From positions 95,539 to 159,538 of the forward strand of contig JALQPE010001911.1 of assembly GCA_030407315.1 (NCBI GenBank): a DNA stretch of 64,000 nt, written 5' to 3'. Each line of letters begins with the position of its first letter. Within the stretch, counting starts at the first letter, position 1. Under the pieces are notes generated by a model. That model saw nothing but the letters and a program-made list of their open reading frames with translations, had not been told where the DNA came from and ran no database searches. This stretch comes from Asparagopsis taxiformis (Eukaryota > Rhodophyta > Florideophyceae > Bonnemaisoniales > Bonnemaisoniaceae). Both the position numbers and the translations under genes were made by a program. This document shows, in pieces, positions 10,770-21,600 of the stretch.

Positions 10770-11600
10770 ATGGGTTCAAGTCTTGGATGTGCAACCAAAC
10801 GCGTCTCCACAATGACACAACCGGAATCCTTCCCTCAGCGCTACAAAGAAAAACTCGATCAAGCCTTTAGCACGTCCGAAGCCACCAAAGCCGTGCTAAA
10901 CGACATCCACGCCGAATTATGGCAGCAGCTCACTGAGCTCTTCGCGGAAGCGAGCGACGAGCAAGTCAGGCAGCTTTTGCTACAAGCGCATGCGCAATTC
11001 GAGGCCGTATATCCGCAACTACCGCCCAACCACACCAAGCGGGAGCACCCGAAAACAGTATCGCGTCTGCGACGAAAGCTCGCACAGGGGCGCGAAGCGG
11101 CGCGTGAACGCGGCGCATTCGTCGATTGGACAGCGTGTCGTCTAGAGAGTAGCTTTGACAAATTTGCCGAATCCAAGCGTGCATTTGAGCAAATTTTCGA
11201 AAATGACGACGATGTCACCCTGGTATGGCGTGGAGACATGCCCGAGTCGCAGGGACGACCCGCCGATATCGTGGAGTTTGGCTACGCCTATCGAAAAGGC
11301 TCCATTGCCGTGCTCGAGATACAGATCGTGGAGCCGATTGCCGCCTGGGTGTTTGATTCTAATTCCAAGAATAAGCATCTCGAGCAGCTCGGTTTTGTCA
11401 CCTTTAAGGAGAGTAAAGTGCTGTATGATGATTTGAAATCCGCTATTCTCGCAGGCCAATCGCAACTGCAAAGTGTGCACGCTGCTGATGTTGAGCAGTA
11501 TTATCGTGATGTTCGTAGCGAACGAGGCGAACAAGCCGCGTTGGACGTGTCGGAACTGGCTAAATTGCAACAATTGATTCATGACCGTTTCACTATCTAA
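10770..11600 (+). CDS. Unknown conserved protein, paralogue A of a tandem pair
   Basis: 276 residues, no family recognised. It shares most of its length with the protein at 13078-13902: an N-terminal helical part ('WQQLTELFAEASDEQVRQLL' versus 'WQQLAAHFSSASDAEVQQLL'), a basic middle stretch, and a highly conserved core with 'DMPES', 'EIQIVEPIAAW', 'NSKNKH' and 'GFVTFKES'. The core with alternating hydrophobic residues suggests a small alpha/beta domain. The first residues MGSSLGC would allow N-myristoylation at Gly2 with Cys7 as a possible palmitoylation site (inference); the paralogue does not share this. ATG at 10770, 288 bases after the Cys-rich gene. Confidence 0.72.
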   Translation: MGSSLGCATKRVSTMTQPESFPQRYKEKLDQAFSTSEATKAVLNDIHAELWQQLTELFAEASDEQVRQLLLQAHAQFEAVYPQLPPNHTKREHPKTVSRLRRKLAQGREAARERGAFVDWTACRLESSFDKFAESKRAFEQIFENDDDVTLVWRGDMPESQGRPADIVEFGYAYRKGSIAVLEIQIVEPIAAWVFDSNSKNKHLEQLGFVTFKESKVLYDDLKSAILAGQSQLQSVHAADVEQYYRDVRSERGEQAALDVSELAKLQQLIHDRFTI

Positions 11601-13077
11601 ATTGTGTAATTGCATTCGTTTACTACTCTCGCTGCTGCAATATGTGCATTGTTGCCGCCGATTGTCGATGAATGAAGCCGATTGTGCACTTGCCGAGTTG
11701 CCAGCCGTCCCGCGTTCATGCCGGTGATGTGCGCGGTGTATAGGTCGATGCTGACTACGGGTGAGCAGATCGACCGTTGGAGACGGGACATCTGTTTCTT
11801 CATATTTTGTTCTCGCAGCTACATGGGTCGCACAGAGCACGTCACAACCGGCGCATCGTTGTGAAATGTTGACTCAAAGTGATCCATGCACTTTACAGTG
11901 TATCTATAGACCCGGATTTCAGTACAGTTATGTCTCTACTAAACGCTGGGAAGAATTCCCAAACTTTGTACCCATCAATATCTTGCACGATGATCTAGAA
12001 ATAGTTGTCAACGCGCTGGCTACAACGCACCTAGTATTATGTTGACGAGATAGGTGTCAACTTTGCCAACAATATGATTCATGTTTGTTATTTTCAACAC
12101 GCACTTGTCAACGTTTCACGAAATGGAAATGTGGCACGTTGTGATCCATGCAGCATATCGCAGTGACGCCATCGCATCATCCGATGCCACTGATATATCC
12201 TCGTTGCCACGCCAATAGTGGTGGCACCCTTCATCGAGACTGGTGTTGTTTGCCTTGTGGACTAATTTTCAGAGATGAGTGGCGAAAAAAATACTTTTCC
12301 GTAATTTCTGATATTATAAAGTCCCGCGTCCAGCAAAACAAGATGTCACATCTACACTGAAGTTGCTAAACAACTAAGCCCAATTACGAGTCGCCATTTC
12401 ACCCATGATGATGAGCAATGAACGCGGTTCTTTGGCCGTGCATTGTTGTTTTATGCCATAGTTGGAACTTTCTAGTTGCCTGATTGATATGCCAACATCA
12501 ACCTCCCTAAAAGATGACTCCCATGATTTACATAGGACTGCCGAAACACTTCACAAACGAATTGGATCCATGATCAGTTTCGCTCGAACCGTCGAGCACG
12601 CCACTACCGTGCAAGTTAGCTGAATCCCTGCTGGACCCTGTATTCCATTACTAGGTTGCAAAACTGTGAACAGTCTTAATAAGGTAACAACCTGGACAGA
12701 ACTGTGCCAGCACTGCTTTGCTGTGTTTGGAAGCCGGAAGAGATGACGCACGCGAATTCAAAATTTACACTATTTAAACGTTATACTTTCCGGTCAAGTT
12801 GCTGAACAATTTTCTGTTGGATTAACGACTAGTTCGCCCAACAAGTAAGAATTCCAATTGTGCAAGATCGTATGCGCGAGTGCGAATAGATGAGACCGTT
12901 ACGAAGCGTTTCATTCGTATAACCAACGTGTCTCTTTTTCCCGCCTCATAAGCATTTATCATCAAAACACAACTAATTCAAAAGACACACCATTGATAAA
13001 CTATTTCAGTACATCAACAGCAACAGCCGAAAAAGCGCCCAGCAACGTCAACTCGCTCGAAAACCAACATCACCATC
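11601..13077. other. 1.5-kb spacer between paralogues A and B; nothing recognisable
   Basis: Only short frames without conserved motifs occur on either strand. I see no tRNA, repeat array or transposon part. The spacer could hold old, unrecognisable remnants of the A/B duplication. Confidence 0.3.
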
Positions 13078-13902
13078 ATGAAATTCAAGTCACTCTGCTG
13101 TCTGCGACAGCCGACAAAAATCAAACAAAAGAACCCTCCATCTCAACTGCAGGCCACCTACAAAAGCCTTCTCGAGAAGCACATGTACGATTCCCGAACA
13201 ATAACCCAAGTACTCAGCGACATCCACCACCCGCTCTGGCAGCAGCTCGCCGCTCATTTCTCCTCCGCAAGCGATGCGGAGGTCCAGCAGCTTCTCACGA
13301 GCGTGCACGCCGAGGCGGGGACGTACGGGATACCGCCGGGCGCAGTGCGGCGACCGGCTGCGAAACGCGTGGCGCGAATCCGCAGCAAGCTTGCGCAGAC
13401 GCTGGAATCGAAACGGGAGCGTGCTGTGTTCACCGACTGGATGGCGTGTCGCCTCGAGGGTCGGTACGAGACATTTGACGAATTGAAAAGGCTGTTTGAA
13501 GAGCACTTGTCTGATGCGACGCTCGTCTGGCGCGAGGATATGCCGGAATCGAAGGGGAAGGCGCCGGATATCGCGCAGTATGGATACGTGTTTCGTCCAG
13601 GCGCGCTGGCGGTTATGGAGATCCAGATTGTCGAGCCGATTGCTGCGTGGATTTTTAGCTGCAATTCAAGGAATAAACATGCGGGCGAGAAGGGGTTTGT
13701 CACGTTCAAGGAGAGCTCGGCGCTGTATTCGGCGGTGAAGGAGGCGATTGTTCAGGGGCGGTCTGTGGATGGTGTGGATGTGAGTGATGTGAGTGCGTAT
13801 TATAGAAAGGGAAGGAAGATTCGGGGTGAGGATGCTTCGGTGCTTGATCAGGATGAGTTGCAGAAATTGCAGGGCTTGATTGATGAGCGTTTTCTATTGT
13901 AA
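13078..13902 (+). CDS. Unknown conserved protein, paralogue B of a tandem pair
   Basis: 274 residues, homologous over its length to the protein at 10770-11600. Core motifs are shared: 'VWREDMPESKGK', 'AVMEIQIVEPIAAW', 'NSRNKH', 'GFVTFKES', and a C-terminal 'LQ.L..LIDERFLL' helix. The divergence shows that the duplication is not recent, and selection has kept the Glu-Ile-Gln and Asn-x-Lys segment, the best candidate for an active or binding site. The N-terminus is MKFKSLCC, without a Gly2 myristoylation signal but with two Cys that could be lipidated (inference). ATG at 13078. Function unknown. Confidence 0.72.
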   Translation: MKFKSLCCLRQPTKIKQKNPPSQLQATYKSLLEKHMYDSRTITQVLSDIHHPLWQQLAAHFSSASDAEVQQLLTSVHAEAGTYGIPPGAVRRPAAKRVARIRSKLAQTLESKRERAVFTDWMACRLEGRYETFDELKRLFEEHLSDATLVWREDMPESKGKAPDIAQYGYVFRPGALAVMEIQIVEPIAAWIFSCNSRNKHAGEKGFVTFKESSALYSAVKEAIVQGRSVDGVDVSDVSAYYRKGRKIRGEDASVLDQDELQKLQGLIDERFLL

Positions 13903-14624
13903 GATACTGTTGTTGTAGGCTGCTGCTGGGGGTATGTTTGAATACTGTGAGTTGTATGGCAGCTTTTAATGTTGTATTGTTTCCTTGTAGTAATTCACTT
14001 ATGTTGCCTTGTCGTCCATGGTCAGGACGTCTGAATGGAAGAAAGAGCAGGCGTCTGACTGGGGATAAGGAGAAATTTATTTGCATAACGACTAACCTTG
14101 AGTAAAGAAAAAGAGTATACCTTACACTTGAGCTCACCAAAAGCGCCACTGCCCTTGTTGACAACATCGCTATCCGCATCTGGTGCTTCCATCTAGCGCG
14201 TGACACATTCCCGACTGCGTCTTGCGTCGGCTGCATGATGGGCTAGAATTTCCCGCCAATATGGAATAAGTCTCAAGTTGGCGCGTTTATCGGCGAACAA
14301 TAATGATATTGCTACGAAGAAATCATGATGTGGGTCATACACACGTGGAACATTGCAGATGGCAACGGTAACAGGTCCGTAAGGAGCAGCTTCAGAGCGG
14401 AGAGACGGCGTGTACGCGGACCTCAGGCCCTGTTTCCAGGGACGTCGCAGGCGGCCCCGAACGGTGGCTGGAGAAGTTTGCTTCCGCGCGACAAATGATC
14501 ACAAATAATCAATTTATTTCAGTATACATTCCAACGGAGGACTTGAAGCACTTGCATCTCGCACATCCAAGTCGCGCGGTACATCCCACCAATTTAATTC
14601 AAAATTTACAAACACCGAGCGCGG
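13903..14624. other. 722-bp convergent spacer, nothing recognisable
   Basis: Lies between the 3' ends of paralogue B (plus) and the double-MSP gene (minus). Short frames without motifs only. Confidence 0.3.
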
Positions 14625-15908
14625 TCAAACGTCCATGCCCTTCATTCTCATTTCCACCTTCAATTTACGCAGCTCATTCTCCATCTGCGCCACCTGCAAA
14701 TTCTTCGCATCCAGCACCTTTTGCAACAACCGAATATTCTCCGCGACATCGTTGCCCTCCTGTCCGTCCTCGCAGCGATCCAGGACCTCCTCCACGGCGT
14801 TACTCCACGGGCGTCCAGTAGCGGCCTGCGCTTCCGACGAGACGATTCTAGGCCGTCGGAAGCGCCACACCAGCAGCCCCAACGACCTCGACATGCTTTT
14901 CCGGAGGCCATTCTGCGGCTCATGATGCACGAAATCGATGCGCAAATCGTACCCGACCAGCCGTTTGCCCCGCTCTCTCTCCCTCCAAAACTCCTGCGAC
15001 ACCTGTCGTCCCGACTTGGGCGCGTGGCACGTCAGGATCAACAGCCGATCGCCGCTGTGGCCCACCTCGGGACGCGGCTGGCACGGCTGCAACGACAGCA
15101 TGATCAGCACCGATGTGTTGGACTTGATGGCGCCCAGCGCGGGGCGGATGATGTAGCGCGTCGAATTGGTCGTCTTGAGTCGGAAGAAGATCTCGTGCGA
15201 CGACGAATTCGCCAGCGTAAATACCGTCGAATGCGCCAGATGCGGCGGCCGTGTAATCTGCAGTTGGACCACGTGTCGTTCCAGACGTAGCGGCCCCGGC
15301 GGCGCCGTGTGGTACTTGAACGACGAGGATGTCGCGCGTGAATGCTCCGAGGACGACGAGTCGCGGTGGATGTTGGGCATACTGACATGCTTGGTCGCAA
15401 TCGTCGGTGGCGGCGGGTTGGACGGCGGCGGCGGAAGTGGCGCGACCGCTCCGGTGGGTAGTGATGATGCGCGCAGTCGTGGAGGCGGCGGGGGCGATTC
15501 GAAATGAACGGCGTCTTCCGCACGTGTAAATTGAACCGCTAGTTTAGTCACGGACATTCGTTTGTACGACCCGCGCATCTGCCAGTAATCCTGCGGTGAT
15601 CGTGTCGCGGCAAGACCGGGCACCACTGCTGTTTGGATGAGGAATTTGTCCGAGCTAGGCCCTGGCGACGGACAGGGTGGATAGGGCTGTAGGGTCATGT
15701 GAAGAGTGATGGTTTCGCCGTATGGGACGGCGCCAGAGTTGGGTCGGACATAGTATCGTGCGACGTTGTTGGTCTTCACCTTGAATGCTAGATCGGCCGA
15801 GGAGACATTGGTGAGGAGGACGGTTTCTTCGGGGTTTTTGGTTTGTCGTGGGTGAAGAGGGAAGGTTAGTGTCGACTTGGAGAAGGTGGCTGTTGGCGTT
15901 TCTTGCAT
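14625..15908 (-). CDS. Double-MSP-domain VAP-like protein without membrane anchor
   Basis: 427 residues with two MSP domains: about 5-128 ('LAFKVKTNNVARYYVRPN' at 40-57) and about 206-327 ('IFFRLKTTNSTRYIIRP' at 240-256), both aligning with the FFAT-binding strand of the single-domain VAP at 8121-8864. Between them is a Pro/Ser-rich disordered linker (about 137-205). A coiled coil (about 388-420, ending 'KVLDAKNLQVAQMENELRKL') resembles the coiled coil of the VAP neighbour, but the protein stops there: no hydrophobic tail. It may act as a soluble bivalent adaptor, or reach the ER by dimerising with the anchored VAP (inference). ATG at 15908-15906. Confidence 0.85.
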   Translation of the reverse strand: MQETPTATFSKSTLTFPLHPRQTKNPEETVLLTNVSSADLAFKVKTNNVARYYVRPNSGAVPYGETITLHMTLQPYPPCPSPGPSSDKFLIQTAVVPGLAATRSPQDYWQMRGSYKRMSVTKLAVQFTRAEDAVHFESPPPPPRLRASSLPTGAVAPLPPPPSNPPPPTIATKHVSMPNIHRDSSSSEHSRATSSSFKYHTAPPGPLRLERHVVQLQITRPPHLAHSTVFTLANSSSHEIFFRLKTTNSTRYIIRPALGAIKSNTSVLIMLSLQPCQPRPEVGHSGDRLLILTCHAPKSGRQVSQEFWRERERGKRLVGYDLRIDFVHHEPQNGLRKSMSRSLGLLVWRFRRPRIVSSEAQAATGRPWSNAVEEVLDRCEDGQEGNDVAENIRLLQKVLDAKNLQVAQMENELRKLKVEMRMKGMDV

Positions 15909-17237
15909 GGTGCGCAGGGGCTGCGTGTGCGTCGGGCGAGATGCAAGGGGCGGTGGGTGAAATGGGATGTGGTACTCGGTTGCTAGCTGTATGGTATTAT
16001 GTAGGTCGGCTGATTGTATGATGCAGTGTGGTCGGTGGTATAAACGTGAGGTGTATACCGAGGTCTTATATGCGGCATCTTGGATGATTGGGCGAGTAGT
16101 CAGCCGGTATTCTGATGTTAATCGGACCGCTCACGGCGTGGTCGAGCAACGTTTTCAGTTTCTTTTAATTGTGATTGCCCCGCATTGCTATGTGATCTGT
16201 TGTTGCGATGTTTGAAAATTTAAATACTTTTTCTGCACTGAGCAATGCGACAAATTGGATTTGCAACGTTGCTGTATTCACGTGCCGCCCGTCCCGCAAT
16301 TGACGATCGACCCGTCTTCAAGTGGACGGCATCCGCGCTGTTTACAGTGAACGTCGTTAATCTCCGAGTACGAGTACATCTATATACCTCCTACCCCGCA
16401 TTTAGGGCTTTTCTTGTCACTTCTCCGCGGCCCGGCAGATTCTGCACACGTGCGCAATCCTCTGGGCCAAGACAGCGGGCCACGAGAAAGTGATATGCAA
16501 ATGTCCCCGAGCATAATGGCCATTATGACTTGTCCGCTTGGGCACCTAAATTTTCTTTTTTTTTCATCCTTTTCAGCGCCTGTTGCACCTTTGGTGATAG
16601 CCGTTTCGACGACCTCTGCCTATGCCGTGCTCCTCCGCTCTCGAGACCTGCAGCGACCAGCATGATGATTTTTGCACTCCTCGTCCAAATCAGCCCTCGT
16701 CCGATTTGGACGCCCTTGCTTGATGACATCCACTGGAAAGCTGTTGGATATGTGCCGATGGTCCCCAACATGGACGCATTTCTATCCCTTCCCGAGCCCG
16801 TACAATTTTTCCAGCTAACAACACGCAAACTTTGCCATCCGCCGACTGTGATGCGAGCGATGACAATGACTGTAATTGAATTTTGGAAGAAATTTACGGA
16901 GGAGGCATCGTTCCACTACACTTCTTATATCAGTGACGTGGACGTTTTTTCAAGGTTTCCGTAACGATACGTATAAACGACATTGGTATTTTCCCAAGTT
17001 CGTTAAAGTGTTCGCCGGTCTGTAAATGCTTCCACGTCCTAATAATATGCAACTCTTCTCCTACTTCTTTCCCAGAACGTTAACCTTCTTCGCTCAATTC
17101 GACGCGCACTGGCCATAACCTGATCACAACATGACGCACTGCTGGGATATCATCAATAACAATATCTTTATTAATACTATGATAGTTTAGTTTACCCCCT
17201 CCCAACAGTCAGTTTTAGCGAAACATAATGTGCGTCG
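15909..17237. other. 1.3-kb spacer; no supportable gene
   Basis: Short frames only. A minus-strand frame at 16523-16828 (first ATG near residue 20) is discussed among the rejected items. The hexamer AATAAA on the minus strand (plus-strand TTTATT at 17167-17172) is suitably placed as poly(A) signal for the gene ending at 17238. Confidence 0.3.
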
Positions 17238-18116
17238 TCACAGTGCTCCTGAAAAGCGACGCGTCCACGACTTTATCATCTTCTTTTGCTCGAGAATGTC
17301 CGATTTTCTTCTTTCAAGAGCTTGCCCATCTTTGGTCGTGAAAAGGCGAACAAGTTCCTTTCGCAAATTCTCAGCATCCTTGCCATATCGCTGTCCAGAG
17401 AACAACATGACCAGCCTATGACCCCAGTTATGATGCGCGCCCATATGCGAGGACATATAAGCAATCTGATCCTTGTCCATCCAATACATTACGGCCATTC
17501 GCATTTCATGCGCCGATCCAAACTTGTCTGTTAGTGAATGTACAATGTCCTTTCCTAGCTTCTGCAATTCGTCATGTGTCAACGACAGTTCAAGCAGCTC
17601 TGGCAAATCTTCATCGACGCAGTTAATAAAATTAAGCCCTTTACCGAGCTCGAACGCGGCGAGATACAATGAGTTCAACTGTTCCTCCAGTTCAGCGTGA
17701 GTGTAACTATCTGTTTGTGTCCGCACCAGGTTTAGAAGCGAGATTCTGAAGTCACGCAGAGAGGCCGTTTGCGTTCTGGAGTTGAGCATGCCCCTTTCCA
17801 GGCCTTCTTCGTCCACAAGATGCATGACACGTAGAAGCTCCTGGAGAACGAGCGTAATCTTGCGCTCGCTCTGGGTAAACCATGGTGTTAGGTTGGGTAT
17901 ATGGGGAGCGGTTTCAGGGGTTGAATGTTCGGCGACCAGGTTGACAATAGTAAAGATACGTGAAATTTCCATTCGAACAGTGTTTGTCAACAGGGCGACT
18001 GAGCTGGCAGTCTCCGAATGCGCCTTGAGCCCGAACCAGACAAGCTTGGGGATGCGGAGTTGCAATTGGGCTTCATGTCGGGGCTGGAGCACGAGTGGAG
18101 AGGAGGGTTGCGTCAT
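17238..18116 (-). CDS. Unknown mainly helical protein
   Basis: 292 residues from the first ATG (18116-18114); the open frame extends 11 codons further but without an ATG. Composition and heptad-like spacing of Leu/Ile predict an all-helical cytosolic protein: no signal, no membrane segment, no Cys cluster. A His-rich piece 'HMGAHHNWGHRLV' lies about 50 residues before a basic C-terminus ('RRKSDILEQKKMIKSWTRR'). I do not recognise the family. Minus-strand AATAAA about 65 bases downstream supports it as a transcribed gene. It diverges from the PSME4 gene. Confidence 0.6.
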   Translation of the reverse strand: MTQPSSPLVLQPRHEAQLQLRIPKLVWFGLKAHSETASSVALLTNTVRMEISRIFTIVNLVAEHSTPETAPHIPNLTPWFTQSERKITLVLQELLRVMHLVDEEGLERGMLNSRTQTASLRDFRISLLNLVRTQTDSYTHAELEEQLNSLYLAAFELGKGLNFINCVDEDLPELLELSLTHDELQKLGKDIVHSLTDKFGSAHEMRMAVMYWMDKDQIAYMSSHMGAHHNWGHRLVMLFSGQRYGKDAENLRKELVRLFTTKDGQALERRKSDILEQKKMIKSWTRRFSGAL

Positions 18117-18678
18117 TTTTGGATACTGAGCATGAGGAGTAAGCTGCACAGTGTGCGGGAGTACTTAAGTAGAAATTTTGGTCACGAGAGGACGGGAGAG
18201 ATGGTGACATAATTCTGATTAGATAGGCAAAGATGAGAACGCCCTGTTGTTGCATCTGAGATGGGTGCTGGCAATGTCATTGAAGCGGACTCGGTATAGA
18301 AACCAAACTGCGAGACGCGGCACGGTCGGGTGGAACATGACATTGCTGTGCATTTTATTAATTATTGTCCACACTGTGTACATTACTTTGGAGTTTCCTT
18401 CCAGCATTCGTTAATGTTGGCATCAAATTGCATCATATAGCCAAGCATTGAGGTCCACGACCAAAATGTTAATTTATTTTAATTTACCTGCTCTCAGCAC
18501 TGCACAGCACCCGGTCGAGTCGAGGCAAGGCGAGGCTCCTTTGCAGTGTACCTTTGCTCCGCTCTGCGTATACATATCCCGCATTGCACCCGCACCGCTT
18601 CCGGAACCGCACCGATCCACCCCAACATTTGCCATCTGTTCAGCTCCAGTCTCAACTTTCCGTCGTCGTCCTCCGCTC
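18117..18678. promoter_or_regulatory. Divergent intergenic region / 5' leader of PSME4
   Basis: Contains the 5' regions of two divergent genes. The PSME4 frame is open from 18448 and has an ATG at 18466, but the stretch up to 18678 encodes a Pro/Ser/Cys-rich sequence unlike the family, so it is more likely leader. Confidence 0.35.
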
Positions 18679-21600
18679 ATGGAAGACCCCTCTCTGCTCC
18701 CCGAGGATGCTCACATCTTGCCCCCTGCAGTGCAGGTGGATGACGAACTCAATGACGACGACATTCCCCTCCAAAGATACAATGCCCAGCTCCCCCTCTC
18801 ATACAGGTCTTCTCTGGATACAGAACGAAAACTTCTAATCAAGGCCCTTCACGTTCTCATCGATGCCATTGTCAACGCTCACCAATCCAATCCGCACGCT
18901 CAGCACACCCCGTCCACTCCGGATGCCGCTGAACAAATCGTCTCTGAAGCATACGAGCTTGAATTCGACAGAGATTTTGCAGCTCTCGAAAAGGGCATCA
19001 GTCGTTATCTTGATCTCAAACATCCCGTAGATGCTTCCGATTTCCCCGTCTTTACAAAGGTCCTTCTCCGCGGCGCCCTCTCCCCCAACGTCGACATGGG
19101 GCTTCGTTCAAAGCTCTTTCGATGCACCTCTCGTCTACTCTCCAAGCGCCAATGTAACCTCCCAGACGGCGTGGACTGGAGGCCTATCCTTGATGCTATC
19201 ATGGCCATTCACATCGACTGTGTGGACGGCGGACCCGTTATCGGAAAAGATATTCGTGATGCGCATTGCAGGAACATCATCTCCCTCTTATCCAAATGCT
19301 GCAACTTTCTTACACCCACTGATGGCGCTGAGAAAATCTGGAATCACTTCATCTCCAAGCTGGACGATGATGATGTAGATAGCAACTTTATGCACATTCT
19401 CTTCTTATCCTATCTGCTCCCTACACGCGGGAAAGCCTGGTCTGGCTGGGTCCCAAATGGCTTGAAGTTATGGGAATCTATCGAATCATCTGATTGGGAC
19501 AACATCTGGATAGCCTTGTTCGCTCGTATCGCACGTCATCAACCGTGTGTTGTGGATTGGACTTCTTGTCTCCCCCATGTGTACAGCAGGATTACAGCTT
19601 CATTTCACCTTCCGCTCGGTGCTATAGCAGCTCACAGCGCCATGGAACGTCGCTGTCCGCATCACTTCTTGTTTTTACTTGATAACAAAACAGTTTTAGC
19701 CGCTGCCCAATTTGCGGTTTTCTCACTTTCCCCCCAAAGACCAGAAGCTCTCGATTTCCTTGAACGCTTATTTGCCCTCATTGCAAATTACTTCCATCCT
19801 AGTAATAGCGGTAGATGGTCCGGCACCATTGGCGGCTTCATGGTCCATGTTACTGCAAACTTGGGTTCTCGTGTGTTTGCTGAGAGGGCTGCGACAAAGG
19901 CCGGTATCAAGGATCGCATCTGGGGAGATAATGTCAACAAGGGAGTTGCTCCAGAGGAGCACAGGTTGTCAAGCGAATACATCGAACGCCTCGTGAAGAT
20001 CCTTCTTCCGCTTGTTCAACTTGGGCTACATTCAAAGGTCCACATGATGGGAATGCAAGCTGCCAGCGCCTCTCGAGATCTTGCAATTCTAGCACCAGAA
20101 CTGGTGATTGATTCGTTGCTCGAACAGGCTACAGACGGGCTTGGTTCTATATCCAGCCCTCATCGTACCTCTGCCGCCTTGAAATTGCTGGCTGCCTTGA
20201 CTCCTGTGTTTTTGGATGATGATATTTCTCCAAAGGGAGTCGAGTATCTTCCACTTGCCTTACAACTAACGCTTCCTGGCATTGACGCAAATGACATTGG
20301 CAAGACAGAATATACTTTGCGATTTATTGCTGGATCTGCTGCTCGATTGCAAAGCACAATAGCCAAGAACTCAAAAGCGGAAATCGCATTTGTACTCGAG
20401 GAATACATTCATCTTCTACTCGAACGTATTTTTGCCCTTCTAGATTCGTTGGAAGCACCTCCTAAGAAGGGAAGGAACGGCGCGTACAGCACGAGTTCTC
20501 AGTTGTCCTACTTTATTTTTGCTGTTGCGATGGAGAATCTTTTCGCAGCTCTGCCCGCACATATCGCAATCTCAGCAGCTCAGAAAGTCACTCGTCAATT
20601 GACAGGTTCTGCTTGCATGAATGGCATCAAATACTATGGTGCTCTTGTTAGGGCATCAGCAGCTGCGGCCGCAATAGGATCAAATGGTTCATCAGTGGAC
20701 ATATTTATTCCAGTTCTGGTAGAGCAGATTCTAGATGGTGACCTTTCCTCACTTGAAGACGTAGCGCTCGTTTCTATAGGCGATGAAGAGTTGGTATGGC
20801 GTATACGAATGCTGGCCCAAGCTTGCCGTTCGGTTGGCTCCGGTCTCATCGCGTACCTTGACAAGATTTCCGCAATTATTCGTCTTGCAATGGACAAGCC
20901 CGAGAGGGCGGTTTACAAGGCTGGAGGTCGCCTTCTTCGTGGTGTTTTGGAAGGATTGACAATTACCCAAATGGTGTTTGGACCTGGAGAAGACTCATCA
21001 ACAGACTCGACCGCGGACGGAGGAGACTATGATTTCAAATGGAGGATACCAACCACAGAAGAATGGAAGGCTGCCGAGCAACTTTTAGAGTCCTTCATTG
21101 AAAGGGCCGAAACTCTTTCACGTTCAAGCGCGGATATGTCCAAAGTAACGACGGATCGAGATGTTCTCTTCCGGGTATTACGTCTGCTTCATGCGATTCA
21201 AAGAGGAGGTCGATGGGTTTTTGCTGGTGTCCAACCCGACCACTTCGCAGTTCTTGACCGCCTTGTTGCTGATGATGCAGTCATGTCGAAATCAGATGCA
21301 AAGCTGACCCTTAAACGCCCGATTCGAGCAGGCCTTGGTGGTGAGCGCGGCAAGACAGGGCGGGAAATTGCAACCAATCTGTGGAAGAAGACGTATTCGC
21401 TTATTTCAGGTATCATTGCTACTGTTATTCAAGAACGTCCTGACGATGGCGCCCTTCTCTATCGCTCTCTTGAACCTATCGAATTGGCGCATGAGCCATT
21501 CCGTCGCGGCAATCAAAGCCGACAAACGATGCATGCTTCGAGGGCATACAAGGCTGCATATAAGCCCATAGTAGCTTCTAAACAAGATTACAATGCTGTA

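Noticed and set aside
10765..10790. 'gggttcaagtcttgg' as a tRNA B-box
   Set aside because: No A-box or cloverleaf could be built around it and it lies in the start of the coding sequence at 10770.
16523..16828. Minus-strand frame with a weak likeness to the N-terminus of YebC/TACO1 proteins (about 'RGLIWTRSAKIIMLVAAG')
   Set aside because: The likeness is short, the usual AGHSKW start and the whole following domain are missing, and no ATG begins it properly. Could be chance or an old relic; not enough to call.
18448..18678. N-terminal extension of PSME4
   Set aside because: The open frame upstream of ATG 18679 encodes Pro/Ser/Cys-rich sequence unlike any part of the family and is probably untranslated leader; ATG 18466 remains a possibility.
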